Assembly (NCBI GenBank): GCA_019636795.1
Contig: JAHBWW010000003.1
Coordinates: 124,001 to 188,000, forward strand
Length of the DNA stretch: 64,000 nt
From: Phycisphaeraceae bacterium
Lineage (GTDB): Bacteria; Planctomycetota; Phycisphaerae; Phycisphaerales; UBA1924
Direction: 5' to 3'
The position numbers were made by a program, and so were the translations under genes. Below the pieces are notes generated by a model. That model was not told where the DNA came from, did not search any database, and saw only the letters and a list, made by a program, of their open reading frames with translations. Each line of letters starts with the position of its first letter. Within the stretch, counting starts at the first letter, position 1. Below are positions 9,500 through 18,789 of the stretch, piece by piece.

Positions 9500-10404
9500 T
9501 GACCATCGATCGCCCCCTCCTCTCACGCATCGCCATCACACTGGCCCTTTGCACGGGCTTGCTGGCTCTCGCGTGCGCACAACCCGAGGAGCGACCCCGC
9601 CCTGCTGCCGAACCGCCGACCATCGACCGCGGTCAACTGCGCGAGCGCCTCACCTCACGCCTCGAACGTTCCAAAGCCTCCTGCGTAGCTCTCGAATCCG
9701 CCATAGCCCGCCTCGACAACAACGAAGAACCCACAGCCGTCCTTGTCTCGCTCGGCCCAGTCCTTCGCGAAGACATGTCCGCCATGTTCGAACCACAACG
9801 CCCGCGAGGACCCTTCCCACGCGACGGCGCGATCTCTGATGCGGACCCGCACTCACGCATCACGCTCGATCCAGACGCCATCAATGAATTCATCGATCGT
9901 GAACTCCCGTGGCTCGCGGAGCGGCTCAATCAAATTGAAGCCGAGCGCCCCGGCTCACGCCTCGAAATGATCCGTCGCCTCACGCCGCAGATCGAAGAGA
10001 TCATCAATACAAGCAACGAAAACCCGGAACTGGCCAAACTCCACATCGAGCAGTTTCGCCTCGGGTCCGAGATCATCGAGACCATGCGCCGGGTACGCCG
10101 TGCTGTCGATGCTGGCGAAATGACCGAAGACAGCGCCAAAGCCGCGATCATTGCGATTGCTTCTCAGCAGGTTGACCTGCGTGAACGCATCACCCGCACC
10201 GAAATCGAATCGCTCCGCAAACGTCTGGCCGAACGCGATGCCGAACTCAGCGCCCAGATCGCAGACCGCGATCGAGTCATCGCCAACATGACCGAGCGCA
10301 TGTTCCGCCGCGGGTTTGACATGCGCCGCGAACCCTCAGGCCGCGGGGTACGCCGCGAAGACTTCGACCGCCGCGACCCGCCAGAAGACAAGAAGCACGA
10401 TTGA
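9499..10404 (+). CDS. Secreted coiled-coil protein of the second sigma module
   Basis: 301 residues with an N-terminal signal sequence (ITLALCTGLLALACAQPEE); the Cys after ALA could be a lipoprotein lipidation site, though the lipobox is weak. The rest is charged and helical: LRERLTSRLERSKASCVALE, LNQIEAERPGSRLEMIRRLT, and a heptad-like RLAERDAELSAQIADRDRVI near the C-terminus, which ends in an Arg/Asp-rich tail. It is the third gene of the sigma operon (1-base overlap with the previous stop). A periplasmic helical stress sensor of the Spy/CpxP kind is possible but I see no family motif; function unknown. Its end is 29 bases from the converging tRNA-binding protein gene. Confidence 0.6.
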   Translation: MTIDRPLLSRIAITLALCTGLLALACAQPEERPRPAAEPPTIDRGQLRERLTSRLERSKASCVALESAIARLDNNEEPTAVLVSLGPVLREDMSAMFEPQRPRGPFPRDGAISDADPHSRITLDPDAINEFIDRELPWLAERLNQIEAERPGSRLEMIRRLTPQIEEIINTSNENPELAKLHIEQFRLGSEIIETMRRVRRAVDAGEMTEDSAKAAIIAIASQQVDLRERITRTEIESLRKRLAERDAELSAQIADRDRVIANMTERMFRRGFDMRREPSGRGVRREDFDRRDPPEDKKHD

Positions 10405-10433
10405 TCGCACTCACCTGATCCTCGATCGCGCTC

Positions 10434-10814
10434 TCACGACACCGTCGAACCCGGCGCGATGTCGCTCATCGGCGACAGCAGAATCACCTGCCGCTCCTGA
10501 CCCTCAGTTGCGTCCTTCGGCACATCGCTGGCTGCAAGCAGCATCCCGCGCGATTCCTCCCCACGAATCTTCCGAGGCGCCAGATTCGCCACGATCACGA
10601 TGTGACGCCCCACCAGCGACGCCGGCTCGTAATGCCCCTTGATGCCCGCGCAGATCTGCCGCGCCGTGCCTGAACCATCATCCAGTTGCAGCTTCAAAAG
10701 TCGATCCGCGTTTGGGTGAGGCTCCGCAGCCACGATCCTGGCAATCCGCAGATCCACCTTCACGAAATCATCATACGAAATCTCGGGTTTGAACCCCGCC
10801 TGCACTTCTGTCAT
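10434..10814 (-). CDS. tRNA-binding (EMAP/CsaA-like) domain protein, MetRS beta-chain type
   Basis: 126 residues forming a single OB-fold tRNA-binding domain: [73 protein letters not shown] and a late [10 protein letters not shown]. This is the C-terminal domain of bacterial methionyl-tRNA synthetase, here as a free-standing protein (annotated elsewhere as MetG beta subunit or CsaA). It would bind the tRNA elbow and assist aminoacylation or a chaperone-like task. The start MTEVQAGF at 10814 has AAGGAG nine bases upstream; the longer open frame upstream has no similarity. Confidence 0.85.
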   Translation of the reverse strand: MTEVQAGFKPEISYDDFVKVDLRIARIVAAEPHPNADRLLKLQLDDGSGTARQICAGIKGHYEPASLVGRHIVIVANLAPRKIRGEESRGMLLAASDVPKDATEGQERQVILLSPMSDIAPGSTVS

Positions 10815-10938
10815 CGCGTTGCTCCTTGGCGATTGCGCCCGCAGTCTAGCGCACCTTGTCGCCACAAGAGATTCGCCCGACCTCACACCCACGATCGACC
10901 GTGCTCGTTCTCTCCAGAAATTCGCAGGCCCCCAGCGC

Positions 10939-11910
10939 TCAATCAGAGCCATTCTCGCCAGGTGGCTCCATTTCGACGCCATTCCCATCACTCTCAACAC
11001 CAGCCTCTACCTTCACCGCCTCTTCCTCGGTTCGCCATGCGCCACCGATGTACCGCGTCTGTGTGACATCCACTCCGAACCGTGCTGCCAGTGTCGCAAG
11101 ATCCATGTCGCGGAATGGCGTGCCTTGATCCATCTCGATCTGCGCCCCCCACGACCGCTGCTTGCCATTGAGCACACGCGCCTCGAAACGCAACTGTGCC
11201 GCAAACTGCTCCGGCGATGCAAACTTCATCCCCGGATTCCCCAGGCATGTATTGCACAACACCGTGCTCACCGTTCCCGATACCCGCCGCGTGACCGCGC
11301 GTTCATTTCTGCACTCCGGACATGGCCACTTGGCGGCTTCACGCTCCAGTTCAGGCAAAGGATCCTGATTGGCAGAACCCGTAAGAATCGCGCCATACGC
11401 CCGGATCAAAGATTGCACATCGGCTCGCCTGAGCACTTCTCGCGCAAGGTGACCCTGCCCGGAACGCACATTGCCGATCGCTGCCGCAGCCGCATACGCC
11501 ACATCATCCGAAACCTGCGGATCCACAGTGCGACTCCAGTCACGCATCGCGTACCGCTCATCGAGAGATCCCGCAAGCGCCCACAGCGAACGCCGATCCG
11601 TCTCAGATCGTGTGATGTCTGCCAGCGCCACGCAGGCACTGGCTGCAAGTGTGTCGCGCCCCTGCACGCTACGCGACAGCGCCGCACCAAGCACATACAG
11701 CCGCTGCGCCAACCGATACTCCGCCTCGCTCCGTGCCTCCGACGCGATCTCTTCACCAAGTTCGATATACCCCATCGGACTGGTAGGATCGAGCGCTTCC
11801 AGACTCCTCAGAACACCCGGCACACGCTCCTCCAGCCCAGACACCACCACATCCTGCCCCCAGGCGCAGGCAACCGCCAACAGCATCAAACACCCCACAC
11901 ACCACTTCAT
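10939..11910 (-). CDS. Secreted protein with a four-cysteine zinc-ribbon-like motif (last gene of the vWA/ExbBD operon)
   Basis: About 323 residues with a signal peptide ([19 protein letters not shown]). The middle is helical and TPR-like ([20 protein letters not shown]). Near residue 200 there is a CPECRNE ... LCNTCLG pair of CxxC motifs, i.e. a zinc-ribbon-like knuckle in an exported protein, which is unusual. The tail is acidic. The gene starts 4 bases inside the preceding gene (11907-14576), so it is translationally coupled and belongs to that operon. I do not recognise a family. The start at 11910 was chosen because the signal peptide begins there. Confidence 0.6.
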   Translation of the reverse strand: MKWCVGCLMLLAVACAWGQDVVVSGLEERVPGVLRSLEALDPTSPMGYIELGEEIASEARSEAEYRLAQRLYVLGAALSRSVQGRDTLAASACVALADITRSETDRRSLWALAGSLDERYAMRDWSRTVDPQVSDDVAYAAAAAIGNVRSGQGHLAREVLRRADVQSLIRAYGAILTGSANQDPLPELEREAAKWPCPECRNERAVTRRVSGTVSTVLCNTCLGNPGMKFASPEQFAAQLRFEARVLNGKQRSWGAQIEMDQGTPFRDMDLATLAARFGVDVTQTRYIGGAWRTEEEAVKVEAGVESDGNGVEMEPPGENGSD

Positions 11911-14576
11911 CCGCCATCTCCTGCGCCATACCTGATCTGCCACAACGCTGCAATTGTGCGCTCACCTGCAGCGATCTGCTCGACGATGTGAGTCGAACTT
12001 CTGCGCACAGACTCGAACTCTCTCAAAACACTTTCAATCGCACCCAGCGCTCCAGGCCTCTCACACGCAATCACATACGCCATCGTCCCGATCAGGGCCA
12101 ACTGTTCCACGTGGAACTCCTGCACCGGTCCGCGGACGAGGGTCAGGCGACCCATGCGTGTGCGTTCGATGGTTTCGAGGGAGTTGGTGAGGGTGAGGGG
12201 GGGAATCGACCGTTCTGCGAGCCTCACCCAGCGCTCGCGCAGCGCTCGCGCGGACTGGGACGCGGAGACTTTGATCTGGTCTCCGGAACTGGTGGTTCGG
12301 GTGGGGCTTTGGTGCTGGTACGCTTCTTCGAGGAGGAGTGCGAGATCGTCGAGGATGGCTATGGGACTTTGGCCGACAGTGAGTTCGATGAGTCGTTCGA
12401 CAAGGACGCGGCGGACTGTTGGGCGCCAGGTGGGGCTGTTTGGGTCTGGCAATGGGGAGTAGGTCAGTGCGGTCACGAGGTCGTTGGTGGCGCGGGTGGG
12501 AGCGAGGCGTGGGGCCTCTTCGAGAAGTGCGTTGATGATGGCGGGCGAAGCGCCAAAGGTGAGAACAACTTCGCGTGCGGTGTCGCGGATGGAGCGTACA
12601 TTACCACGGACTGCTTCCTTGACGAGGACTTCGGCATCGACGGATCCGATGGATCCACGACTGGCCCCCCGCAACTGACGCAAGAGCTCGATGCGCTGTT
12701 CGATGTGCGTACCGGCGGCGAGATACCGGACGGCCCATGTGGTGGATTCGTCGAGCACGACAGGCGAACGATTGGACTGCATCTGCGTGATAGAGAGGGT
12801 GGATGAGGAATCGAGCCATGCCTTGGCTTCGAGGGAGTTGCCCTGCCACTGCGCAGCAGCGGCGGCGTTGAGTCGGGCGTAGCGGACCGCGGCGACGAAG
12901 GTGTCGGTGGATGATTTTGCGGAAGTGGCTGCCTGGTCGATCTGGGTGCGTGCAGCGAGAATCGAATCAAGGAGCGTGCGATCTTCGCCGGGACGATCGA
13001 GACTCCATGCGGCGGCGTAGCGATCGCGCAGGTCACGGCGGATGAGATCGCTGGCGTTTGCAGCGAGTACCATGGTCGGATCGACGTTTTCGGCGCGTGA
13101 GTCAGCGACGATGGCTGCGGTGATGGCACTGAGAGCGGCGTTGTACACATCGCGGTTGTCGAACTGTCGAACGACCCATCGCTTTGCGTCGGGCGACTCA
13201 TTCCATGGCATGACGCGCATGAGTTGGCGAATGGCTTCGTAGGAACGTCGCTGCTGTGGATCAGAGCTGCGCATGACGACGCGGTCGGTTGCGTGCATGA
13301 GCATGTGTGCCCGTCGCTGCACATCGGAGCGTGTGACCTGTTCGAGCGATCGAACCCATGCGTTCCAGACGGAAGAAGAAGATGACTGACTCGATGCGAG
13401 CGGTTCGATCATTGATGTGAGTGCAGCAAGAACACCCTCATCGAAAGTTGATTGCGTGGGGACAACATCGCGAAGTGCGGTGCTGAGTGCGCGGTCGACG
13501 CGGCCGAGAAGTTGCGAGGAAAGGTCTCGCTCGCGGCGAATGCGGTTGAGCATGCCAAGGGACCACGCGGCTGAAGAGACGTTGTCTGCTGAGAGTGGAC
13601 CAGCGGATCGAAGGGGCTCGATCGCGTCTTCCAGAGGAGCGAGGAGCGTGGCATGGCCTGCAGTGTTTGCTCCGTGACGATACATAAGTTCGACAACGGC
13701 ATCACTGATGCGAATGCGTTCATCGGTGCTGAGATCGAGCCAGTGCGCAGCTGCGGCGTGAATGGCCCGCGCGGCCAGGGCGCGCGAGCCGTGGGCATCG
13801 GTTACGGCCATGGATTTGGCGCGGTCGAAGGCTGTGATGATTTCGCGCGGGCCGAGAAGTGGCTGAGCACTTTCGGCAGGCAGTGATGCCGATGCAGCTC
13901 CAGTGCGTGGTGATGGGAGAGGCGTAGACAGTTCGCCAATGGGGAGCGGGGCAGTTGTTGAGTCTGAGGTGTAGGACGTGTTGTCCATCGCTTCGCGTAC
14001 GACGAGACTTGCGACCAGGACGCTCGTGATGGCCACGGCAGCGATGACCCAGCCTCCACCTGATGATCGACCGGTGATGCCTTCGAGTTCTCCGACGCCT
14101 GGAGCAAGTACACCGGTTGGGGGAGCGATGGCGCGTCGCTTGCGTGAAAGGTGCGAGAGCGCGACGGCGACATCGGAGGATGTGAGGCCTCGCGCGTGGG
14201 CGAGTGCGAGGAGGCGAGGGAGACATTGTCGGCTCCAGCCGCCGAACATGCCAAGCGTGAGGACCATGTCGTGCTCGAACGCGAGCAAAGCGGCGCGGCG
14301 TGCATCTGCAGTGCGGGCGGTCGCGAGATGCGCGCGTACAGCGGGATTGAGGAGTTGTGCGGTGGCGGCGTGAACAGCAAGACGGACTTCGTCGGCAGCG
14401 GCGGAACCGGCCTGCGAGTGACGATCGATGAGTGTGAGGCACCGGTCGCGTGCAACGAGAACGTCGGCATCGGTGAAGCGAGCCTCATTGAGACCGAGCA
14501 GGCGCGCGGGACCTCGACCGGCTGCTTCGTGGCCCAGGAAACGCGAGACCGGATCTCGTGCGTCGTCGTGGGTCAA
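11907..14576 (-). CDS. Large single-pass membrane protein with DnaJ-like N-terminus (operon gene 7)
   Basis: About 889 residues. The start is taken as the TTG at 14576, which overlaps the TGA of the previous gene; residues further upstream in the frame lie inside that gene and look non-coding (Arg/His/Ser-rich). The N-terminus (RFLGHEAAGRGPARLLGLNE ... RDRCLTLIDRHSQ) resembles the degenerate J-like domains seen in planctomycete membrane proteins. One helix at about 175-194 (WVIAAVAITSVLVASLVV) anchors a long, probably periplasmic, helical repeat region. No enzymatic motif is visible. Position between the TPR-like protein and the zinc-ribbon protein of the ExbBD operon suggests a scaffold of the same machine. 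Confidence 0.6.
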   Translation of the reverse strand: MTHDDARDPVSRFLGHEAAGRGPARLLGLNEARFTDADVLVARDRCLTLIDRHSQAGSAAADEVRLAVHAATAQLLNPAVRAHLATARTADARRAALLAFEHDMVLTLGMFGGWSRQCLPRLLALAHARGLTSSDVAVALSHLSRKRRAIAPPTGVLAPGVGELEGITGRSSGGGWVIAAVAITSVLVASLVVREAMDNTSYTSDSTTAPLPIGELSTPLPSPRTGAASASLPAESAQPLLGPREIITAFDRAKSMAVTDAHGSRALAARAIHAAAAHWLDLSTDERIRISDAVVELMYRHGANTAGHATLLAPLEDAIEPLRSAGPLSADNVSSAAWSLGMLNRIRRERDLSSQLLGRVDRALSTALRDVVPTQSTFDEGVLAALTSMIEPLASSQSSSSSVWNAWVRSLEQVTRSDVQRRAHMLMHATDRVVMRSSDPQQRRSYEAIRQLMRVMPWNESPDAKRWVVRQFDNRDVYNAALSAITAAIVADSRAENVDPTMVLAANASDLIRRDLRDRYAAAWSLDRPGEDRTLLDSILAARTQIDQAATSAKSSTDTFVAAVRYARLNAAAAAQWQGNSLEAKAWLDSSSTLSITQMQSNRSPVVLDESTTWAVRYLAAGTHIEQRIELLRQLRGASRGSIGSVDAEVLVKEAVRGNVRSIRDTAREVVLTFGASPAIINALLEEAPRLAPTRATNDLVTALTYSPLPDPNSPTWRPTVRRVLVERLIELTVGQSPIAILDDLALLLEEAYQHQSPTRTTSSGDQIKVSASQSARALRERWVRLAERSIPPLTLTNSLETIERTRMGRLTLVRGPVQEFHVEQLALIGTMAYVIACERPGALGAIESVLREFESVRRSSTHIVEQIAAGERTIAALWQIRYGAGDGG

Positions 14577-17254
14577 GGTTGCGAACCTCCGGGGATGGTG
14601 ATGCGAGGGAGGAGTTCGAGGCGAGCGGAAAGGGCGCGGAATTTTTCGTCCCACGGCGGAGGGCCGAGGCTTGGAAAGAGGACGACATGCTGCGAGACGA
14701 CTGTGCGAGCGGATTCGGGATCGAGTTCGACGAGCAGTCGCATGGCGTTGTAGCGTGCTTCGAACCAGGATTCTTCGCCGGTGCGATAGGCAGCGGAGAG
14801 GGTATTCCAGGCTTCGAAAGCAGTGGTTTTGTCGCCTTCCAGTTCGGCCAGGCGTGCGACGCGACGGAGTGTGCTTTCGGTCCATTTGCCGCGTTCGAAC
14901 CACTGCTGCGCGATGCGCAGCGCTAGGGCGCGCATGGCGAGATCGTCGTGATCGGTCCAGAGTGCTTCGGCGGCCTCACTGACGCGATCGGCGACGCTGA
15001 GGAGAGTGTCAGCGTTGAGGCGATCGGAATCGTCGTCGGGGGTTGCGAGGATGCGCCCGCCGAAACGGACGAGGTTTCGGGCTTCGAGTTGGCCGGCATC
15101 GGGCCTTGACCAACGATCGAGGTAGTGTCGATAGAGCAGCCGGTCGGCGGCGCGGGCGAAACGGCCAGCGGTGCGTGCGAGGCGGCTGAGTTGCTCTTCG
15201 ATTTGTGGCTCATCGGAGCGAAACAATGCGATCTGAAGGCGGCGATACGCGAGTTCGGAATCGAACTCGCCGAGGCCCAGACCCATCTGGTTGGCGACAC
15301 GTTCGAGGAGTTCGAGCGCACGATCGGCACGAGTGAGTTCTGGCGCGTGGCTGGAGAGGACGACATCGAGTATCTGGCGTACGCGGACGATGACGGCTTG
15401 TGATGCTTCGGTGGCCTGCTCGCGTGAGCCCGAAACAACGATTGCAGCGTCGAGTTCGAGGAGTTCTTCGGCTACGGCGAGGAAGCGGGCGGCTTCGGCA
15501 TCACGGCGGTCGGGCGTGGCGCGGCGATACTCACGATAGAGCAGGCGGCCGAGGTGTCGTCGAGCGGAATCGTACAACGGCGATGAGGTTGGGACGGCGG
15601 AAAGGACTTCTATGGCTTTTGGGCCTTCGATGTCGTCGAGGTTTTCGCTTCGGAGCAGGAGGATTGCGGCGCGCTCTGTCTGTGGGAACTCTCGCATGTA
15701 GACGACGGTCAGACGTGAAGCCCATTGGCGTGCTTCTTCGCTTGCGCTTTCGGCGACGGCGCGATCGAGGGCAACGAGCGCGAGCCACAGTGATTCTTCA
15801 CGTTGCTTCGGGTCGGGAGAGAGCGCGGCAGCCTGCTCGCACCACTGTGCGGCATCGGAGTATCGTGCGCGGTAGTAGTGAGTGAGGCCGACGGTCAGTG
15901 CGCAGCGTGCGCGTTCGCTGGCAAAGCGTGAAGCATCGGCGGCATCGAAAGCGGGAGCGAGGAGATCGTTTGCTTCTTTGTATTTTGCAGCGACGTCTGC
16001 GCGGCGTGTGGGCTGATTGTCATCTTCGGCCGATTCTCGATGAGCGCGCCGGGCGAGGTCGTAAGCGAGCAGGCCACGGGCGTAGCGAACGATGAATCCG
16101 TCGCCGACAACGGGAAGCGTGCCATAGCGGCGCAGAAGATCGAGAACGTGTGCAATTTCGCCTTGCGCGATGAGATCGGCGATGGCGTCGGCGGCGATCT
16201 GGGACTGGAATTCTGTGTCGTGTTGTGATGTGGACGCGGATCCTTCCATCGCAATGATGGCGACAAGACGAGCCTCGAGAACGGTGAGGCGTCCTGCGGT
16301 GGTCTTGCGACGGGAGTCGATGAGGCTGTGGAGTTCTTCCCATCGTTTGGCCTGTGCGATCGCCCAAGATTCGCGGGAAAAGAGTTGGTCGCGAACGGAT
16401 TCGTGGAGATCGGGGGCTGCAGCGAGTCTCTTGAACCAGAGCAGAGCTGTGGAATCGCTACCTTCGACACTATGGGACATTGCGATGGCCATTGCGGCGC
16501 GAGCGACATGCTCGTATGAGAGAAGCGCGGTGTCGAGCAGGATGATTTCGGGCATTTTGCCATCGGCGCCGAGGAGAGTGCCGAGGTCGTGCGCGGCGCG
16601 CCTGGCAGCGCCCTTGTCGTTGGCCATGAGCGCGAACCAGTATCCGGCCCAGCCGGCGTAATACATAGCGGAGGAACGGTCGGCCTGAGCGGCGTTGATC
16701 TGGGCGCGGATGTTGGTTCGCTCGGGTTCGTCGGCGCGTCGTTCCTGGTTGGTCAGTTGGGTGATGCGCGAGGCTGCCTGCGAACCGATGAGGCTGAAGG
16801 TGCGCTGAACTTCCTGCAAGGTTCGGCGTGCTTCGGTGGCGTCTTCGTCGGTGGTGAGGCGGAGCCGCCAGCGTTCGGCGATGCGTTCGGCCTGGAGGTA
16901 TTGGGCCTTTGCGAGGCGGATGCGCAGGGCGAAAGAATCGAGGCCTGGGATGGAATCGAGGAGTTCTTTGCTTTGGCGTTCGATGTCGCGTCGTTCGGCG
17001 GGGGAGATGGGTTGTTCGAGGAGTGCGGCGTAGATATCGCCGAGGCGCTCGGCGATGGCGAGGCGTTCGGCTGCGGTGCCGCCACGGGCGAGGCGTTGAC
17101 GGAGTTGTACGGCACGGAGTTCGTCGAGGGCGTGGAGTTGGAGATAGCGTTCGACGATTGCATCGGGAGTCTCGGGGTCAACGAGATCCTGAGCGCGGGC
17201 CGAGGAGAAGGCGAGCGCGAAGATGAGGCTAGTTGTCGCTGCGCGATGGAACAT
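14573..17254 (-). CDS. Large exported TPR-like helical repeat protein (operon gene 6)
   Basis: About 893 residues with a signal peptide ending in SSARAQ, then almost pure alpha-helical repeats: LVDPETPDAIVERYLQLHAL, TAAERLAIAERLGDIYAALL, YYRARYSDAAQWCEQAAALS and similar. The helix pairs and the YxxAxxWxxxA spacing are TPR-like. Such long solenoids bind other proteins; this one should sit in the periplasm next to the ExbB/ExbD motor. Start at Met 17254 (MFHRAATTSLIFALAFSSAR) overlaps the second ExbD gene by 26 bases and gives a clean signal peptide. It lacks any catalytic motif that I can see. Confidence 0.7.
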   Translation of the reverse strand: MFHRAATTSLIFALAFSSARAQDLVDPETPDAIVERYLQLHALDELRAVQLRQRLARGGTAAERLAIAERLGDIYAALLEQPISPAERRDIERQSKELLDSIPGLDSFALRIRLAKAQYLQAERIAERWRLRLTTDEDATEARRTLQEVQRTFSLIGSQAASRITQLTNQERRADEPERTNIRAQINAAQADRSSAMYYAGWAGYWFALMANDKGAARRAAHDLGTLLGADGKMPEIILLDTALLSYEHVARAAMAIAMSHSVEGSDSTALLWFKRLAAAPDLHESVRDQLFSRESWAIAQAKRWEELHSLIDSRRKTTAGRLTVLEARLVAIIAMEGSASTSQHDTEFQSQIAADAIADLIAQGEIAHVLDLLRRYGTLPVVGDGFIVRYARGLLAYDLARRAHRESAEDDNQPTRRADVAAKYKEANDLLAPAFDAADASRFASERARCALTVGLTHYYRARYSDAAQWCEQAAALSPDPKQREESLWLALVALDRAVAESASEEARQWASRLTVVYMREFPQTERAAILLLRSENLDDIEGPKAIEVLSAVPTSSPLYDSARRHLGRLLYREYRRATPDRRDAEAARFLAVAEELLELDAAIVVSGSREQATEASQAVIVRVRQILDVVLSSHAPELTRADRALELLERVANQMGLGLGEFDSELAYRRLQIALFRSDEPQIEEQLSRLARTAGRFARAADRLLYRHYLDRWSRPDAGQLEARNLVRFGGRILATPDDDSDRLNADTLLSVADRVSEAAEALWTDHDDLAMRALALRIAQQWFERGKWTESTLRRVARLAELEGDKTTAFEAWNTLSAAYRTGEESWFEARYNAMRLLVELDPESARTVVSQHVVLFPSLGPPPWDEKFRALSARLELLPRITIPGGSQP

Positions 17255-17654
17255 AGGACCTCTTGGTGAAACCGGCGTCGTGTGCGGCTTGAAGGGCGGT
17301 CGCGGCGGCCTGGATGGGGACGTGATCATCGACTTTTACGGCGATTCCGGCGTCTTTGGGGAGTTGTTCGAGAATCGCGCGAAGGGCGATGTTGGTGAAG
17401 ACGACGCGTTCGCCGATGCGGAATCCGACGCGGCCGCTGATGAGTTCGACCGAGACGATTTGAGGCTGGAGTTGCGAGGCACTTGCTCCTGCGCGTTCGG
17501 ACTGGATGGTGGAGGTGACACGATCTTCGCGTTCGGAGAAGTTTGCGGTGACGAGGAAGAAGATGAGCAGGAGGAAGACGACATCGATCATGCTGGTCAT
17601 TGGCAGCGTGAGGGTGGAGCGCTGGCGATGTGCTTTGTCGGTGAGTTGCATCAT
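17229..17654 (-). CDS. ExbD/TolR family protein (second copy)
   Basis: About 141 residues: a short cytoplasmic N-terminus, one transmembrane helix with the family hallmark TLPMTSMIDVVFLLLIFFLV (the Asp of MIDVVF is the proton-relay residue), then a periplasmic domain ending SYVPSRSDN. ExbD/TolR forms, with ExbB/TolQ, an inner-membrane motor powered by the proton gradient. The ATG at 17654 overlaps the stop of the first ExbD gene (ATGA). Two different ExbD copies in a row next to one ExbB suggest a heterodimer, as in other paired ExbD systems. Confidence 0.9.
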   Translation of the reverse strand: MMQLTDKAHRQRSTLTLPMTSMIDVVFLLLIFFLVTANFSEREDRVTSTIQSERAGASASQLQPQIVSVELISGRVGFRIGERVVFTNIALRAILEQLPKDAGIAVKVDDHVPIQAAATALQAAHDAGFTKRSYVPSRSDN

Positions 17655-18079
17655 CGCGCTCCGAGCGGGTCGGTGGTGCCGATCTGCCATTTGCCGACGC
17701 CTTGCTCGCGCAGGCGCAGGGCGAGATCGCTCAGGTGTTTTGCGGGTGCGAGGCGGTCGGGGCGGATGAGGATGGTGACGTGTTCTGGCCCGCCGGCGCG
17801 GGAGATTTCGAGATCGACGAGGCGGGAGAACTGTGCAAGACTGATGGGGCGTCCTTCGAGAATGAGCTCGCCGTCTTCGAGGAGGTCGAGGACGAAGGAT
17901 GGCGGAGCCTGCGTGATTTGTTTCTCACCGGGTTCGAGGGGGAGATCGACTTCGGTCTGTGTGATTCGGCCGAGTTGGGATGTGAACATGAAGAAGATGA
18001 TGAGTTGCAACACGACGTCGATCATCGGCGTGAGGTCGAAGGTGCGGAATTTTGTGCGATCGACAGTCGAGAACCGCAT
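17651..18079 (-). CDS. ExbD/TolR family protein (first copy)
   Basis: 142 residues with the helix DLTPMIDVVLQLIIFFMFTS carrying the conserved Asp, followed by a periplasmic domain (VDLPLEPGEKQ ... LILEGRPISLAQFSRLVDLE ... ILIRPDRLAPAKHLSDLALR). It lies 1 base after the ExbB stop and overlaps the second ExbD by 4 bases. It keeps the QTEVDLP segment seen after the helix in many ExbD proteins. It should assemble with the ExbB pentamer encoded directly upstream. Confidence 0.92.
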   Translation of the reverse strand: MRFSTVDRTKFRTFDLTPMIDVVLQLIIFFMFTSQLGRITQTEVDLPLEPGEKQITQAPPSFVLDLLEDGELILEGRPISLAQFSRLVDLEISRAGGPEHVTILIRPDRLAPAKHLSDLALRLREQGVGKWQIGTTDPLGAR

Positions 18080-18080
18080 G

Positions 18081-18788
18081 TCAGGCTCCGGGGCCGCGCG
18101 AGGGTTGAGTGCTCGTGGACTCGAGGTGTGCTGCGAGATCCTCGATGGTTTGGCCGACTTCGTCGGTGAGGTTATCGATGCGGTTGCGGAGGTAGGTGTA
18201 CGCGGCGGTGCAGGGGATTGCGACGATCAGGCCGAGCACGGTGGTGATGAGGGCTTGAGAAATGTTGCCGGCGAGTGCATCGGGGCGGACGGGACCTTCG
18301 GCTACGCGGATGGCATCGAAGGCGCCGACCATGCCTACGACTGTGCCGAGGAGGCCGAGCATGGGGGCGATGGCGGCGATGAGGTTGACACCATCGGTCA
18401 GGCGGTAGAGGCGTGCGACCTGGAGTTGGCCGACTTCTTCGATCGCGGACTTGAGTTCGAGAAATCCGAACGGGCTTCGGCTGCAGCGGAGGAGGGCTGC
18501 ACCCATGACGCGTGTGAGGAAGGAGTCGTTGTCGGGCGAGTCGCAGTATGAGATGGCGGCTTCGATCTGGCCTGCGCGGAGGTGTTTGTCGAGGATTGCG
18601 ATGGATTCTTCGGGCGCGAGGGCGGAGCGTCGGAGGCGCACGAGTTGTGCCACGATCAGAACAACGGCGACGAAAGAGAGGACGATGATGATGAGGCCGA
18701 TCTCCCGCCCTTGAGCGATGTAGGTGAGCAGCGATCTGCTGGTGCCTGCGGCGGGTACGGTTGCGAACATGGCGTGTAGCAAATGCAT
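18081..18788 (-). CDS. MotA/TolQ/ExbB proton channel family protein
   Basis: 235 residues. First helix near 25-48 (GLIIIVLSFVAVVLIVAQLV), a cytoplasmic domain with LAPEESIAILDKHLRAGQIE, and the paired family helices IAAIAPMLGLLGTVVGMVGA and LAGNISQALITTVLGLIVAI (Pfam MotA_ExbB signature GLLGTVVGM). It should form the pentameric channel of the motor with the two ExbD proteins. The ATG at 18788 lies one base downstream of the preceding gene's TGA; the open frame continues further upstream only inside that gene. Confidence 0.93.
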   Translation of the reverse strand: MHLLHAMFATVPAAGTSRSLLTYIAQGREIGLIIIVLSFVAVVLIVAQLVRLRRSALAPEESIAILDKHLRAGQIEAAISYCDSPDNDSFLTRVMGAALLRCSRSPFGFLELKSAIEEVGQLQVARLYRLTDGVNLIAAIAPMLGLLGTVVGMVGAFDAIRVAEGPVRPDALAGNISQALITTVLGLIVAIPCTAAYTYLRNRIDNLTDEVGQTIEDLAAHLESTSTQPSRGPGA

Positions 18789-18789
18789 G

